NCBI GenBank assembly: GCA_030704615.1
Contig: CM060734.1
Coordinates: 1,488,001-1,552,000 of the forward strand
Direction: 5' to 3'
DNA length: 64,000 bases
Source: Takakia lepidozioides
Taxonomy: Eukaryota; Streptophyta; Takakiopsida; Takakiales; Takakiaceae
Below are positions 10,553-20,345 of this stretch, in pieces. The notes below the pieces were generated by a model. It saw only the letters and a list, made by a program, of their open reading frames with translations, was not told the DNA's origin and searched no databases. The translations under genes were made by a program, and so were the position numbers. Every line of letters begins with the position of its first letter. The stretch's first letter is position 1.

Positions 10553-10571
10553 CCCCATTATGGTCGCCAAA
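10553..10571 (-). other. Probable primer binding site of family A
   Basis: Directly after the LTR terminus (...CCGCTCGACA, minus sense) comes TTTGGCGACCATAATGGGG. The TTTGGCGAC start and GGGG end resemble PBSs of Tat/Ogre elements rather than the iMet type (TGGTATCAGAGC) used by element D here. The primer tRNA is inferred, not proven. Confidence 0.55.
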
Positions 10572-11535
10572 TGTCGAGCGGCTTTTACTCACCCATCCCT
10601 TCACTATCCGAGGTGGGAACTCCAAGATAGAAGAGTTGGATATCTCTAAGCACTCAGCCCGCTCAGAACAATCAGTCATGACCTACAGCTAGTGTATCAT
10701 GGTTGTGCTTCCTGTTTGTATTTCTTCTTACCTTCATGTTAGCAATTTACCTCACTGTGTATACTTAAGCATTAGATTGCTTCAGTATCTATTAGGTTCC
10801 ATTCACGCATCCATTCATTCCATAGCTTCACTCAAGTCTCTCTACACAGTGTGATTGTATCAAATAAGTATCAGATTGAGACTTATCATATATCAGGCCG
10901 AAGCCATGGTGTCCCTAGCCTACTCTACGGTATATCACTACAGCTTTGCATGTATCAAGCATCTACTGATCATCTCTCTATCCTGGGTCCCGTTCCTTCT
11001 CTCCGCCTCATCTCCTCTCGTGAATGACCCCGCCGTCCTCTCCGTGAAGTCCCCCCTCCCTGTTCCTACTCTGCCTAATCTACCTGCAAGCTGTTCTAAC
11101 CGCGTAACTAACTAACTGTCATCCAGACATAATGCACGTTCCCACTGCAAATGTCGTTCCCACACAGTCGTTCCCTGTCGCTAATATCTGTTCCCTGTGT
11201 ACGCTGTGACGGGCTGTGTTCCGCTGTATCGGCTGTGACTATGCCGAGCTGTGACAGGCTGTGTCGGACTGTGTCGGTTGTGACTGGCTGTGTAAAGCTG
11301 TTTTGAGCTGTGATAGACTGTGACTAACTGTGATAGGCTGTGATTGACTGTGACAGACTATGTAAGGCTGTGTCGGGCTGTGTAAGACTGTGTATGGCTG
11401 TGACTGACTGTGCAACCTTGTGTACCACCCCCTAAGCCTGTGTTGATCTAAGTCTATCATCGTAAGTCTGCGCAAAAATTAAGGGTACCCCACAGAACCC
11501 GTAAAACTGTCTAAGTCCCAGACAACCCTCTAACA
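10572..11535 (-). mobile_element. Family A LTR, 964 bp, shared between two element remnants
   Basis: In coding (minus) sense it begins TGTTAGAGGG at 11535 and ends CCGCTCGACA at 10572, so it has TGT...ACA ends. Homologous to 44563-45468 (906 bp). It contains a CTGTGA/TCACAG-type variable array at about 11200-11420, which explains most of the length difference. On its 3' side lie a PBS-like site and leader ORF; on its 5' side lies the accessory ORF N-terminus. It therefore acts as the 5' LTR of one copy and the 3' LTR of another, as in LTR-sharing tandem elements. Confidence 0.88.
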
Positions 11536-12290
11536 CTCCATTCCCCTAATTCTCTTCATCCCAGACAAACAAGAAGGCCTTGTTTGGAATAGCTGTAGGA
11601 AAGCTTGTAGGGCGTAAAGCATGAAAGTATGGTTGGCACAGAATGGAACGGGTAAGTGAGTGTAAGCCTGTGGGGCTTGCAAATAGTGAGTGAGAGAGAA
11701 TGTACTTTCAACCCGTCCGTCCTTGCGCCACTGCGTAAGAAGTAAAGCTAGCGTATAGTCTGTGATATCCGCCATAGCTACAAAGCTATAGCTTTGATTT
11801 CCCCTCCCGTCGAGACGCTGGTTATTCGGAGCAACCCCTACTTTTCCGCTCATAACTTTTTTAATTTCTTGTTCTTGTTTCTTGGAGGGAACCACTTGCA
11901 TGAAATTTACGTTCCTGATTGGCTGTTGCCTCATCGGGTAACTTCTCAATTTTACCCCCGTCTGTTCACATTCCCACTTGGAATGCCCACTAGGACAGCA
12001 CATGTGGCAAAGGTCCCCCTTTGTTGTACGCGTAAAGGATTCCGTTATTTGCCTCCTGGATGCATTAATGGCCCCATAACTAGTATCGGCTGATGTACCG
12101 GGTAGGTACTTTGACGGCCCTGTTTGTCTTCTTGCATGATGACACCCGCTATTGCAGACTTACATGCAATACGGAGCGCTTTGCCCCTTAGGCCACGTGT
12201 TCAATTTTAAACATGCTCCCGTCTTCCTCTGTCCGCGTGGCACATTCTCCGAGTTTGACTTCTAAACTTCTTTTACACTCACCGGCCACT
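11536..12290 (-). pseudogene. Family A accessory ORF, N-terminal part
   Basis: Matches the start of the accessory ORF at 49054-49740. It keeps a complete CX2CX4HX4C zinc knuckle (CHMCCPSGHSKWEC, about 11965-12006), which is degraded in the other copy, followed by QVVPSKKQEQEIKKVM and QAPQAYTHLPVPFCANHT. The rest of the ORF (over 3 kb elsewhere) is deleted: the sequence runs directly into the LTR end at 11535. A knuckle in an ORF downstream of pol is unusual and suggests nucleic-acid binding. Confidence 0.75.
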
Positions 12291-12299
12291 TCCCTGACG

Positions 12300-12555
12300 T
12301 TAACCCACGTCCACCTATCACTGACCCTATGGACTGTGCAACTTGTGTGGGTTGTGTTTGGCTGTGATAGGCTATGTCAAACTGTGGTGAGTTGTGATAT
12401 GCTGTGGTAAACTGTGGTGGGCTGTGATGGCTGTGTGAACATCCGTGTTCTCTGCGATGGCCATACACATTCGGCTTTACGACAAGTGCTTCATGCTCCG
12501 TTGGTGTTACCGGTGTAGGCTGTGACTGCATCTGTGTTTCAAGATGCAAATCATA
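12300..12555 (-). repeat. CACAGC-type variable repeat and integrase tail of family A
   Basis: 12330-12440 is an array of CTGTGATRGG/CTGTGGT words. 12450-12555 matches the last part of INT in the 50-kb copy (IPTEHEAL... region). This places a second variable repeat, similar to but distinct from the one in the LTR, just after INT. A sharp boundary near 12556 leads to unrelated sequence. Confidence 0.65.
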
Positions 12556-12559
12556 CTGG

Positions 12560-14400
12560 CTCAACAAAGAAGACACTCTTCAACCCATCAGGGGGGCACC
12601 CTTACGAGCCAGTGGAGTTTAAGGGCAGGCCAAAATTCGAGCCAGCAACAATGATTCAATGTTCCAACAAGAGTTTTTTGAAGGCATTGGATGGCCGGGC
12701 CGCCAAGTTGGCACACATGAAGCTTCTTGAGGGCCTGAAAGGCAAAACTGTGAGGAAGGCGAGCACGCACAAGAGCCTGCAGACACTCCGAAATTTGTTG
12801 CCATCATGGACTTCTTTGCGGCAACAAGTAGTATGAGGGGTGGAAAATAGACGGATTGGTCCTGCGATTTGATCATTTTGAATATTCCAGATGGAGAACC
12901 TCTGGAAGGACTGGATACTGTGCTCTCCTGGAACACATATTCTGAGGAATTTTGGAAGAAAGGGTTTGGGCTATCCCGCATGGTATTGGATGACACGGGC
13001 TGTGTGGTGGTCCTTGCAGGCAGAGGGCAAGAACACAAAGGCAGGAATTGCCAAGTGGACCCGTAAGAGTGATGTCCCAGTTCTGAAGAATAAGGTAGAC
13101 TTGCATCAACAATGGGCCTTCGCTCCGAGGGCAACCAGGTAATTAATTCCCTCCGAAGAAAAAAACGATTTGCATTTGTAACTGTGGACTGGGATGCGGT
13201 GATGGATTCTGCTAATCAATGTGGTCCAGACTCTCCTGTTTGATGCCTTCTGTTTTGTGAATGAGGGCTTGAACTTCAATTTCCGACGAGATGGATTGCT
13301 GGTTGATTCGAACGTCAACCCGGTCGATTACGACGTCATGTACAACAACGTTCCCAAATAATTCCTCCCTTGTGATGTTAAGAACAAGCCTCTCCGTTAT
13401 GCACGGACTAGGAGCCCTGCCTTCATGCACACCATAACAGAGACATGCAGCTTGGTGGAGGGCAGAGTGCTCGACCTGACCTATGGAACAGTTACCACAA
13501 AGTAGTACCGCTCTGTTCTTTCAAGTTTGGGTTTGTACACTTGGTATAGAGCAATCTGTGCATACTGACTGGAACTCGTTTGTCTCAGGTGACTCACTTG
13601 GGCTGGGCAATTTTTCGGACCCACACGTGTTTGCCTTCGAGGAGGACAGAGGCGTGTGGGGTTCCCACTTGGAAGGACTTCAACGACTGTGGGTGGTGGT
13701 TGCCAAGTCAGCCGATGACTCGGAGGAGGAAGAGGAGGAGGAGGAGATGGTTGACATACCTGCGGAGGACAACCCTTCATACAACTTAGTGCCAGCATTG
13801 TAAGTTTGCAAAGCCTTCTGGGTCATTCCTTCATTTACGTTGTCTGTCCCTTTGTGGTAGAAATTGGTCTAAGAAAGTGCATATTATGCAGGATTCCGAG
13901 TTCTGTGTCCAAATCAAGAGCGCCTCATTCCGTTGGCAGGGATAATGTCCCATTTTTTGCCAAGCTAGGCTTTTTCCGTAGCCCTATGAAGGACTTTGCC
14001 CTTCCTTCTTATGCAGATAGGTTTGCAAGGACTGCAATTAGACACTGTGAACATCCGAGTAGAGTAGAGCAGGTTTTGGAGAGGTCAAGAGAGAGTAAAA
14101 GGAAAAGGAGAGAGTTGGCTGCAGCCAAGAGAACTAGACGAGTGCGACAGTTTGTATGCGATTCCGCAGAAGAGAGCGATGCAAATCAGGAGGAGGAAGA
14201 GTCAGCGGAGGCCAAATGGACAGTTCCACAAGGAGAAGACGGGATCTATTCGTATTGTACATGCGGTTTGGAAATGCGGCGCCCACATTTCCATCTTCGG
14301 GATGGAAATGTGGTCATTCCCTCTGACCTTGGCTCTGTGCAAAGTCACTTGTGAGTCTTTGCAAGTCACGGAAATAGAAGTCTCAGTTCTGGCCGCAGCT
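12560..14400 (+). pseudogene. Degraded unknown gene with amino-methyltransferase-like traits
   Basis: Plus-strand coding remnants in several frames. 12600-12836 encodes a basic segment (LLEGLKGKTVRKAS). 12869-13066 encodes DLIILNIPDGEPLEGLD followed by SRMVLDDTGCVVVLAG, resembling the catalytic (D/N/S)PP(Y/W) strand and next strand of N4/N6 DNA amino-methyltransferases but with NIPD in place of a PP(Y/W) motif. 13390-13500 encodes VEGRVLDLTYGTVTT, resembling the SAM-binding motif; this order (catalytic, then SAM) fits the beta class. 13690-13760 is acidic (run of Glu). 13806-14354 encodes the tail with RVEQVLERSRESKRKRRE and KWTVPQGEDGI. Many stops and frameshifts. The methyltransferase call is inference; the coding remnant itself is likely. 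Confidence 0.4.
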
Positions 14401-14416
14401 CAGGGTGTAGATCGTA

Positions 14417-14955
14417 GCAATGGGCCTCCCCGCTTATGTTGACGACCTCGCCATTCTCGCATACAAACCTCAACATCTCAACCGCCAGGTTGACAAATTA
14501 TCCTGCTTCAACCAATGGTCTGGTATGGAGCTTTAAGCCTTCACAAATGTGGGGTCACTGCAACCACACACCGCAGTGCGTTCATTGAATCCATAATAGC
14601 TTCCCATTGTAAGCTCCACATACACTATCAACAAAAACCCTTCCCTTCTTAGACCCGAATGAACCCTACACTTATCTGGGTATTCAATTGGTTCCCTCGC
14701 TCACCTGGCATATATAAAAGAGCACAACACTCTCTAAATTAACCAACAAAAGCTTAGCCCTCCTCAAATCCCCGGTTTCCATCCGCCCCAAATTAGCTAT
14801 CATCCAAAAAGTCCTCAAACCACAAGTCCAATACGCCTTCCACTCGGCCCCCTTCTCTTTACCTGACATCAAACAACTGGACAAAAATATTATCCAACTC
14901 ACCAAACGAATATGTGGCCTATCCACCAGTACCCCGAACGCTCTTATTCAGCGAG
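14417..14955 (+). pseudogene. LINE reverse transcriptase C-terminal fragment
   Basis: Encodes VDDLAILAYKPQHLNRQVDK and FNQWSGMEL, nearly the same as the LINE at 34553-36960 (ADDLAILAHKPQHLNRQV, FNQWSGLEL), so the palm motif reads YVDD here instead of YADD. Downstream frames continue the RT thumb region with many stops up to a plus-sense end near 14955. A 5'-truncated or deleted non-LTR retrotransposon copy. Confidence 0.75.
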
Positions 14956-14959
14956 GGTA

Positions 14960-15085
14960 GCTACCGCGTGAGCAGCTCACGTAAGCACGCTCACGCTTTG
15001 CAGACTAAGCGTGAGCAGAATCCCTTAAGCGTGAGCAGATTGTAAGCGTGAGCAGATTGTAAGCGTGAGCAGATTAGGGAAGCGG
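14960..15085. repeat. Short tandem repeat of a 16-18-bp unit
   Basis: The word AAGCGTGAGCAGATTGT recurs three times in tandem around 15025-15075, with looser copies (GCGTGAGCAG, CACGCTCACGC) from 14970. The looser copies occur in both orientations, so the block can also fold. Confidence 0.7.
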
Positions 15086-15520
15086 AGCCTACAACCGAGG
15101 TAATACAGGGCCTATTGTCGTGGACGCAAACTCTTCTGAATGGAAATTCATGTAGGTGGCCAGGGACCAAAGATGTCGTGATCCATGCATGCAATGTGGG
15201 ATGAATATGCGGTGATTAACTGCCGGATGAAAGAAGCATGGATGAATGTAAGAAGTGAAGGGATGAATGGTGGATGAATGTGGGATGAAAATCCTGGCTG
15301 GTGAATGAAGAATGGATGGATTGAAATAATATTGATTGTATGGCAAACAGGGCAAATTCAAAACCCGGGGAAACACGGGAAACCCTAATCACAAACACTG
15401 ATCCCGCAACCCACATTCCAAACCCCCAAGGCAAACCATAAGCCGAAAACCCAAGCCCGCAATGGTAAACCCCAAACCCCAAACCCCAAAGCTTAAACGG
15501 AAACCACAAACCCAGTTAAT
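15085..15520. other. Gene-free stretch with simple repeats
   Basis: No supported gene. 15230-15330 is rich in TGGATGAATG words. 15463-15490 contains three (CCCCAAA) units, a telomere-like but non-canonical plant motif, too short to call an interstitial telomere. Confidence 0.5.
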
Positions 15521-16010
15521 TCCAGCCCAAGCTTATTTCCAGCCTCTGTTGGCACATGCGAATTCAACCCAAAAACCAATTAAAACTTACGAAAATTAAA
15601 AAAAAAACCTCAACGAACAGCCATATCCGTGCAGGGAAATAAGCTCGGCATTAAGGTGGCGTCAACGCCACTTTAATTCCCAAGCCCTGTTGGAACACGA
15701 AAATTCAACCCAAAAACCAAAAAACAAAAACAAAAATTAAAAAAACCCCGTTGCGAGCAGCCATGTCCGTAGAGGGAAACAGGCTCGGCATTAAGGTGGC
15801 ATCAACGCCACCTTAATTCCCAGCCCCTGTTGGAACATGAGAATTCAACCCAAAAACCAAAAAATGAGAATAAAAATGGTATAAAAGCCTTAGCGAGCAG
15901 ACATGTTCGTAGAGGGAAACAGGCTCGGCATTAAGGTGGCGCTGACGCCACCTTAATTCGAAGCCCTGTTTTCACATGACAATTCAACCCAAAAAGCTTA
16001 ATAAAAAGAA
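15520..16010. repeat. 140-bp tandem repeat with a conserved palindrome
   Basis: Three units, with GCTCGGCATTAAGGTGGC starting at 15643, 15783 and 15923, exactly 140 bp apart. Each has a near-palindrome; in the third it is ATTAAGGTGGCG (15930-15941), a CTGA loop and CGCCACCTTAAT (15946-15957). The remainder is A-rich (CAACCCAAAAACCAA). Units differ by scattered substitutions. Confidence 0.85.
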
Positions 16011-16760
16011 GAGAAAATACCAATCTGGGCCGCATCCATGAATGGTCGATGAATGTGGAATAAGAATAGACGGTAGACTGAACCTTGGATGACTAAAATA
16101 AAATTTCCCTATACAAGAGGATAAGAAGAACACCAATGTGTGTGGAAACGCCTACCGCAACATCGGACAACAGAGAGCCCTCACAAGAGAGAGGTCGGGA
16201 GATGGTGGCAAGGTGGCGAGGATCATGCGATTTCCCCAGCCCTAAAAATGGAGGGCTCGGATGGGTTTTAGGAATGGACGGTCCACATCCTGCATCTTCA
16301 GCGGACTGGAGATAAGGGGACTGGCGTAGCGGACTCATGGGCAGCGGACACTGTTCAGAATTTATATTTCTCTTCATTTCCTTTATGAACTTGCAGGGCT
16401 AAGCTGTGAACATTGCAGCTTTAAGCATTGATTGATCGAAGAGAAGAATACTGGGAGGCTCAATACAAAGCATGTTACAAGGGATTCAGTGCCGATCCAG
16501 AATATAGCGGACTGGAGGGTGGACTGGAGGGCAGCGGACTGCCCGCGGCGGACGGGGATTGCAGAGGCTGCACTCCTGACAACCACACAATGTACCGAAA
16601 TCCTACATTGATAGTGTGGCAGCATATGCTCTTATCATGAAGAAAATGTGATCTCTTTGACCTCACCCAACTACCTATTATCTTGTCATCCACTTATAAG
16701 AATAGCAAACACATGCATACCTAGGTTGCAACTCCAATTGCTCAGGCTTTGAATCCATTG
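16010..16760. other. Gene-free stretch
   Basis: No supported gene. 16305-16560 carries dispersed GCGGACTGGA/GCGGACT words, a weak minisatellite. Short open frames here show no recognisable motif or homologue in the window. Confidence 0.45.
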
Positions 16761-16960
16761 TTTAGAGAGACGTCGTTGTTTTCCCGTGTGTCGAGAGGTC
16801 GAGGGTTCAAACCCGTTGTCATCCCCCCCCCCCCCCCCCCCCCCCTTTCCGTGTCAACCTATTGTTTGCGAGAATGACGCCGCGCCACGTGGCGAGGTCC
16901 CTCTCGACAGGTGCGGGGTTCAAACCCACTCCCCTGCCCCTGATTTACTCATAGGCAAGA
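16760..16960 (+). repeat. Two B-box-like segments with a poly-C tract
   Basis: GGTTCAAACCC, the Pol III B-box consensus, occurs twice about 115 bp apart (near 16802 and 16917), each followed by C-rich sequence. The first is followed by an uninterrupted C run of more than 20 at about 16826-16848. No convincing A box was found, so this may be a decayed SINE dimer or chance. Confidence 0.35.
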
Positions 16961-16964
16961 ATAA

Positions 16965-17446
16965 GTAGCGACCGCCATTAGTGGCGGTCGCTTAATTTCT
17001 GAAAATTAAAAAACACAACGACCGCCACAAATGGCAGTCGATTCATTTTAAAAAATTAAGAATAAACAGCGACCGCCACAATTGGCGGTCGTTTTTTTTT
17101 TTTTTCCTAAAAATATGACGCGACCGCCAATATGGCGGTCTCTTTATTTTCTTTTTCTAAAAATATAATGTGACTGCCAATATGGCGGTCACTTCATATT
17201 TTAAATTTTAAAAAAAACAACCGCCAATTTTGCAGTCGCTTAATTTTTCTTTTGAAAAAAGCAACGACTGTCAATTTGGTGGCCGCATTATTTTCTTAAA
17301 AAAATATGAAGCAACCGCTATATTTGCGGTTGCTTTATTTTTTTAAATAAAACAAAGAAGCCACCGCCAGCCAATTTGGGGTCGCTTAATTTCTTAAAAT
17401 AAAAAAAATAACGACCGCCAATTTGGTGGTCGCTTCATTTTTTAAA
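16965..17446. repeat. Array of GCGACCGCC hairpins
   Basis: About ten hairpins spaced roughly 50 bp apart, each with arms based on GCGACCGCCA and TGGCGGTCGC and a 3-6 base loop, separated by A/T-rich spacers. The first is a perfect 10-bp stem (16968-16977 with 16982-16991). Some units carry matched changes in both arms, for example GTGAC...GTCAC (17170-17192) and GCAACCGC...GCGGTTGC (17311-17333). No coding potential. Function unknown. Confidence 0.88.
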
Positions 17447-17497
17447 GTATGACGTCTCCCGAAGGGAGTGTAACTTACGGTGTCTCTTCACCACAAG
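17447..17497 (-). mobile_element. 3' end of a tRNA-derived SINE
   Basis: Matches the 3' end of the SINE at 21496-21665: GTATGACG, then CTCCCGAAGGGAG, then TGTAACTTACGGTGT. Only the terminal ~50 bp is present. It interrupts the hairpin array. Confidence 0.65.
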
Positions 17498-17645
17498 TGT
17501 CCTGCTTATGGAACTCATGAGATGGCTTGTTGTGGGTCTTCATGGAGAACTTGCTGCTATTCTTCCTGATTCTCCACAGTTTGATGTTTCACAAACCAGT
17601 CAGGCCATGATCCCACAAGATCTTCTTCCTGAGCAACCTCAAGAT
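17498..17645 (-). pseudogene. Small family A accessory-ORF fragment
   Basis: Minus-strand translation includes QEEDLVGSWPDWFVKHQTVENQEE, matching EEDLVGTWPEWLVKHHIVEDQGE in the accessory ORF (47750-47870). It is lodged inside the hairpin array next to the SINE end. Confidence 0.75.
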
Positions 17646-17744
17646 GGGAACTACTGTAATACGTAGGGTTGGGGTGTTTGCTGAAGGTAATGAAGGTACC
17701 TTCTTCAACACATTTCGGCCAATTTTCCGGTGGCTTAATTGTGT

Positions 17745-17875
17745 TAAAAGAAAAAGCAGTGACCGCCAATTTGGTGGTCGCTTTACTTTATTTTTTCTTT
17801 AAATTTCAAGTGATTGCCAGTTTTTAAATTTAAAAAATAAGTGGCGGTCGCTTAAGTTTTTTAATTAAAAAAAAC
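17745..17875. repeat. Continuation of the GCGACCGCC hairpin array
   Basis: Two more units: GACCGCCAATTTGGTGGTCGC at about 17761 and a decayed pair around 17810-17850 (GATTGCCA... and GTGGCGGTCGC). The array was probably continuous with 16965-17446 before the intervening insertions. Confidence 0.7.
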
Positions 17876-18240
17876 CAGCCGAGGCCAATTGTACGGAGAG
17901 CTCCTCCATCTGTTTAGTTAATGCAGCAATCTGTCCTTCCTGCGAATCAATTATTACACCAGCTGGTAACTGATTCTGCAGGGACGCAGGGACATACATT
18001 CCCACAATAGTTTGAGGTGATGAAACTATGGACGATGGCATCACCGATACCGAAGCTTGAGGAGCCCAAGAATTAGTATCAAACATAGTGGGCGCAATTG
18101 AATAAGTGGAGATATTAATGGTTTCCTATAATTTAGCTCGATAAGAGCTGTTTGGAGATTGGCCGGTGTTCCTTCTTTTACAAACCGCTTCAATTCCTGT
18201 GACACTGCTTGGGATAGTGGCAGTGGATATGACTAGTGGC
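17865..18240 (-). pseudogene. Unidentified coding remnant
   Basis: Frame 18086-17865 has a coiled-coil-like end (GQIAALTKQMEELSVQLA); an adjoining frame upstream reads SQELKRFVKEGTPANLQTAL. Composition is protein-like, but I recognise no family. It could be a captured gene piece or part of a retroelement Gag. Confidence 0.3.
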
Positions 18241-18480
18241 AGCTAACAAGACATGCGAGGCCAAGCTCATAGGAGTCAAATACATGAGATCCCAAGCTCA
18301 AGTTCACAGGTTGTAAGACGGCGACTAACGATGGGGCTACTCTCGTACCCGGCCTCTTGATCTATCGAATTTGAGTGTAGTAGGGACAGTGGTGGAGGAC
18401 TTAGCGAGGCTACGGCCATTATCACATCTTGTGGCTACCTGGACTTAGAGGGACCTAAGCACCACCTAGGGGGCCATTGT
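18240..18480. other. Gene-free stretch
   Basis: No feature supported beyond weak CTAGTGGC words that lead into the following repeat. Confidence 0.4.
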
Positions 18481-19187
18481 GTAGGTAGACTAGTAGCATA
18501 GACGAGTGGCGGACTAGTGGCTGTGCCAGACTAGTGGCAGTGGCAGACTAGTGGTTGCATAGTGGTAGCCTAGTGACGGACTAGTGGCTGCCTAGTGACG
18601 GAATAGTGGCAGCCTAGTGATAGTCTAGTGTGTGTGGTGTCTTACGTGTTGTGTGGTATGGACAGCGATGTAGTTGTGTAGCGATATGTATGCGCACGAC
18701 AGTTGTCAAGCTATTTTACCACTAGTGTGAAACTAGCTACGAACTAGTTAGTTTTCATATATTGACATTTGGGATTGGCCCAAGTGTCAATCCAGAGGCC
18801 AATGTATATTTAGGCACCTGGCATGGTTATCTCCACGGCAAGCGCGGTGGGCTCATCTTTATCGAGTTGAGCCTCACCGCGTCTAGCTATGGTGCCGTAG
18901 TGTGGATTCCCGATGGCATGGGGTGCATTTGGCTCAACTTGTATTTGAGGGAAGATTTTATGCATGATTTTATGCTTCAGTTTGTGAGCTCAGTTGAGCT
19001 TGTGTTCTCCTTATTTATCATTGTGGTAGACCAGTGGCACAAACTAGTGGCGGACTAGTGGCTGTATAATGGCAGCCTAGTGACGGACTAGTGGCAGACT
19101 AGTGATAGTCTAGTGTGTGTGGTGTGTTATGTGTTGTGTGGTATGGACAGCGATGTAGTTGTGTAGCGATATGTATGCGCACGACAA
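18480..19187. repeat. Direct repeats of ~160-210 bp around a 330-bp centre
   Basis: 18490-18702 and 19030-19187 share ACTAGTGGCGGACTAGTGG-type words followed by a long near-identical segment ending GTAGCGATATGTATGCGCACGACA. The repeats are internally built from a GACTAGTGGC minisatellite. The centre (18703-19029) has a 98-codon frame with no recognised motif. The arrangement could be a miniature LTR element (TRIM) or a simple duplication; no TSD, PBS or PPT was identified. Confidence 0.6.
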
Positions 19188-19188
19188 C

Positions 19189-19810
19189 CTAAACCATGTC
19201 AATGAGAGTATCAACTTCTAGAAGGAGGGTTGAACTCCGATGGTAACCCAAGTCGATGTCCGACGACGTACTTATGGTGAAAATATTTTGAGGAAAGCCA
19301 TTTCCCAAAATCACGATATATTGACAAGGTTGGAGGGCCATTAAAATCTCTATTCTTCCCTTGTTCCGAAGGTTTTTGTCCGGAGAAGATGGAAGAAGTC
19401 CCTGAAATGTTGTCTCGGGTATCGTGGATATGGTGATGACCCCACCAAAATAATATCCTCCAAGATTACGCCAATCAACAACATCTTGTGCTAAGACCAA
19501 AGTTCAGCCGTACTTCTCCAAGAATTGGTGGGCCTTGCTGACTTTGAGTGAACCGTGAAGATGATGAATTACTCGTATTCTCTTCACAACATAATCTCCA
19601 ACTAATTGACCATGGTCTAAGATGCTGAAAGTATCCAATTGGAGAGTAAGTCTCCGGCTCGTATGCTTCTGGAGAGTGGCTCGCTGGCGAGTACGTCGAT
19701 GGAGAGAGTGAAGTTTTCAGCAAAATCTTCAATGAAATAGCGTCGGGTGACCAGTCGAGGTTCATCTGTGACGGGCTGTGGTACTTCTGACGGTTTACTC
19801 TGAAACACTC
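19189..19810 (-). pseudogene. Unidentified coding remnant, downstream part
   Basis: Minus-strand frames 19808-19617, about 19620-19500 and 19500-19189 read as one decayed protein with one stop and at least one frameshift. Readable parts include RYFIEDFAENFTLSIDVLA, DVVDWRNLGGYYFGGVITIS and RIEILMALQPCQYIVILGNG. Composition is strongly protein-like. I do not recognise the family. Together with 20217-20516 it may be one captured gene or viral remnant. Confidence 0.4.
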
Positions 19811-19903
19811 ATATACTGTTCAAAAAATAATCTCCAACTAATAATAATCTCCAACTAACTGATTGGAGCTGTCACAACCAATGTCAACAATCCTATTTAC
19901 TGT

Positions 19904-20345
19904 AAGGTGTTTGATGCTATTGTTGTTCCTCTGGCTGAATTCTATAGTAGTCGTTTTGCTATTCCCATGCCAACAATATCAGGTCCTCAGAGACTGTCAT
20001 ATTCAGACTCTCGTATCAACCATGGCCCACCATCAGTGTCCAATATAAAACCATCAGCTGCATGTCAGCTGAGAACCAGATCTTTGATTCATTATATCTC
20101 AGCCCCGTCCGACTCTAGAGAAACACCCTAGCCCACAAGTAGTTGGCGAGTGGTTTGAAGTATTTCTCCGGGCTGGGATAGAATGAATTGGAGATTTGGT
20201 TCTCAGCTGATGGTTTCATGTTGGTGGTGGCTGATATGGAATTCGGAATATGGCAGTCTCAGCGGAGCTGATGTTGTTGGCATGGGAATAGCAAAAAGAT
20301 TCCTATAGAAATTAGCTACATGAACATCGGCAGTATCAAACACCT
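19904..20345. repeat. Imperfect inverted repeat, ~150-200-bp arms
   Basis: 19904-20108 (plus) pairs with 20170-20345 (minus). Both arms encode the same peptide segment (FAIPMPT, then RLSYSD or RLPYSE) and include GCTATTCCCATGCCAACAA. The loop is about 60 bp. The arms differ by point changes and small indels. A fold-back duplication of part of the neighbouring coding remnant. Confidence 0.75.

Noticed and set aside
13483-13803. Acidic Glu-rich frame as a stand-alone gene
   Set aside because: It fits better as part of the decayed gene running from 12560 to 14400; on its own it has no start context or motif.
15463-15490. Interstitial telomere
   Set aside because: Only three CCCCAAA units, and plant telomeres are normally CCCTAAA.
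16795-16930. tRNA genes at two GGTTCAAACCC sites
   Set aside because: No A box or cloverleaf could be drawn around either site.
16965-17446. CRISPR-like array (regular repeats with spacers)
   Set aside because: The repeats are self-complementary hairpins with A/T-rich, mutually similar spacers, no cas genes are present, and the context is a plant nuclear genome.
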